A stretch of DNA of 64,000 nt from Leptoclinus maculatus. Taxonomy: Eukaryota; Chordata; Actinopteri; Perciformes; Stichaeidae. The position numbers and the translations under genes were made by a program. A model generated the notes under the pieces. The model worked only from the letters and a program-made list of their open reading frames with translations, was not told the DNA's origin and searched no databases. Positions 63,751 to 64,000 of this stretch are shown here, one piece after another (position 1 is the first letter of the stretch; the number at the start of each line of letters is the position of its first letter). The stretch spans positions 74,501 through 138,500 of the forward strand of contig JAVDOI010000137.1 of the NCBI GenBank assembly GCA_032191485.1, written 5' to 3'.

Positions 63751-64000
63751 TATGGCTGCCTGCTAAAAATAAAGGAAAATTCTGAATCAGTTTTTTTTTC
63801 TGAGAAAAAAAGAACAATAAGTATCTCCTCCGCTGCAACTTCAGCAGGACAACTGTTGTAAATGTGAATCATAAATAATAAAACATATATCACTTGACAA
63901 ACCATGTTGTTTGGACCCAAGTTTTATTTTTATAGTTTCAGTCTTATTTTGACCGTTTTTTTTCTTTCCACACATAAATTCAAGCCGAATACATTATATT
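63751..64000 (-). other. 5' flank of the pyrin/B30.2 gene
   Basis: Upstream sequence on the minus strand; a non-coding first exon or the promoter may lie here or beyond the window. An acceptor-like site just before the start (TTTTAGCAGGCAGCC) would be compatible with an upstream non-coding exon. Confidence 0.35.

Overview
The window is nuclear DNA of a ray-finned fish, most likely a percomorph teleost. Evidence for this: spliced genes with GT/AG introns, long (CA)n/(TG)n tracts, teleost-type short repeats, and two adjacent interferon-gamma-type cytokine genes, an arrangement known from teleosts. No operons, CRISPR arrays, rRNA genes or intact tRNA genes were seen.

Layout from left to right. 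1-3.7 kb: intergenic, with a dispersed-repeat copy. 3.8-6.6 kb (+): interferon-gamma-related gene (four exons, 178 aa). 6.6-14.2 kb: repeat-rich spacer with a hAT transposon nested in an older repeat, a 39-bp minisatellite and a tRNA-derived SINE. 14.6-19.4 kb (+): interferon gamma (four exons, 203 aa, seven-arginine C-terminal nuclear localisation signal). 19.4-35.5 kb: long spacer with LINE relics, microsatellites and minisatellites. 35.6-49.1 kb (-): dyrk2 kinase, reconstructed from seven coding exons (593 aa), including a 40-nt first coding exon. 51.5-57.5 kb (+): fbxo15, ten exons (about 532 aa). 59.85-63.75 kb (-): an immune-type gene encoding a pyrin domain followed by four tandem B30.2 (PRY-SPRY) domains (897 aa).

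Relations between genes. The two cytokines and dyrk2 correspond to the conserved vertebrate IFNG-DYRK2 neighbourhood; il26 and il22, expected further left, are not seen here. ifng and dyrk2 are convergent, dyrk2 and fbxo15 are divergent across 2.4 kb, and fbxo15 and the pyrin/B30.2 gene are convergent. The cytokines would signal through interferon-gamma receptors, and the pyrin/B30.2 protein looks like a ligand sensor or adaptor, so both ends of the window hold immune genes around two housekeeping-type genes.

Most notable observations: (i) a dispersed repeat that carries an exact CTCF core and a YY1-type motif; by eye, CTCF-type motifs in the window point forward from 10.8 to 46.2 kb and in reverse from 48.1 to 51.4 kb, around the dyrk2/fbxo15 promoters; (ii) the four-B30.2 pyrin protein; (iii) a 52-bp tandem array in fbxo15 that copies a real 5' splice site ten more times; (iv) fbxo15 exon 2, which can be joined in two different frames. 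All calls come from reading the sequence; no database search or alignment was run.
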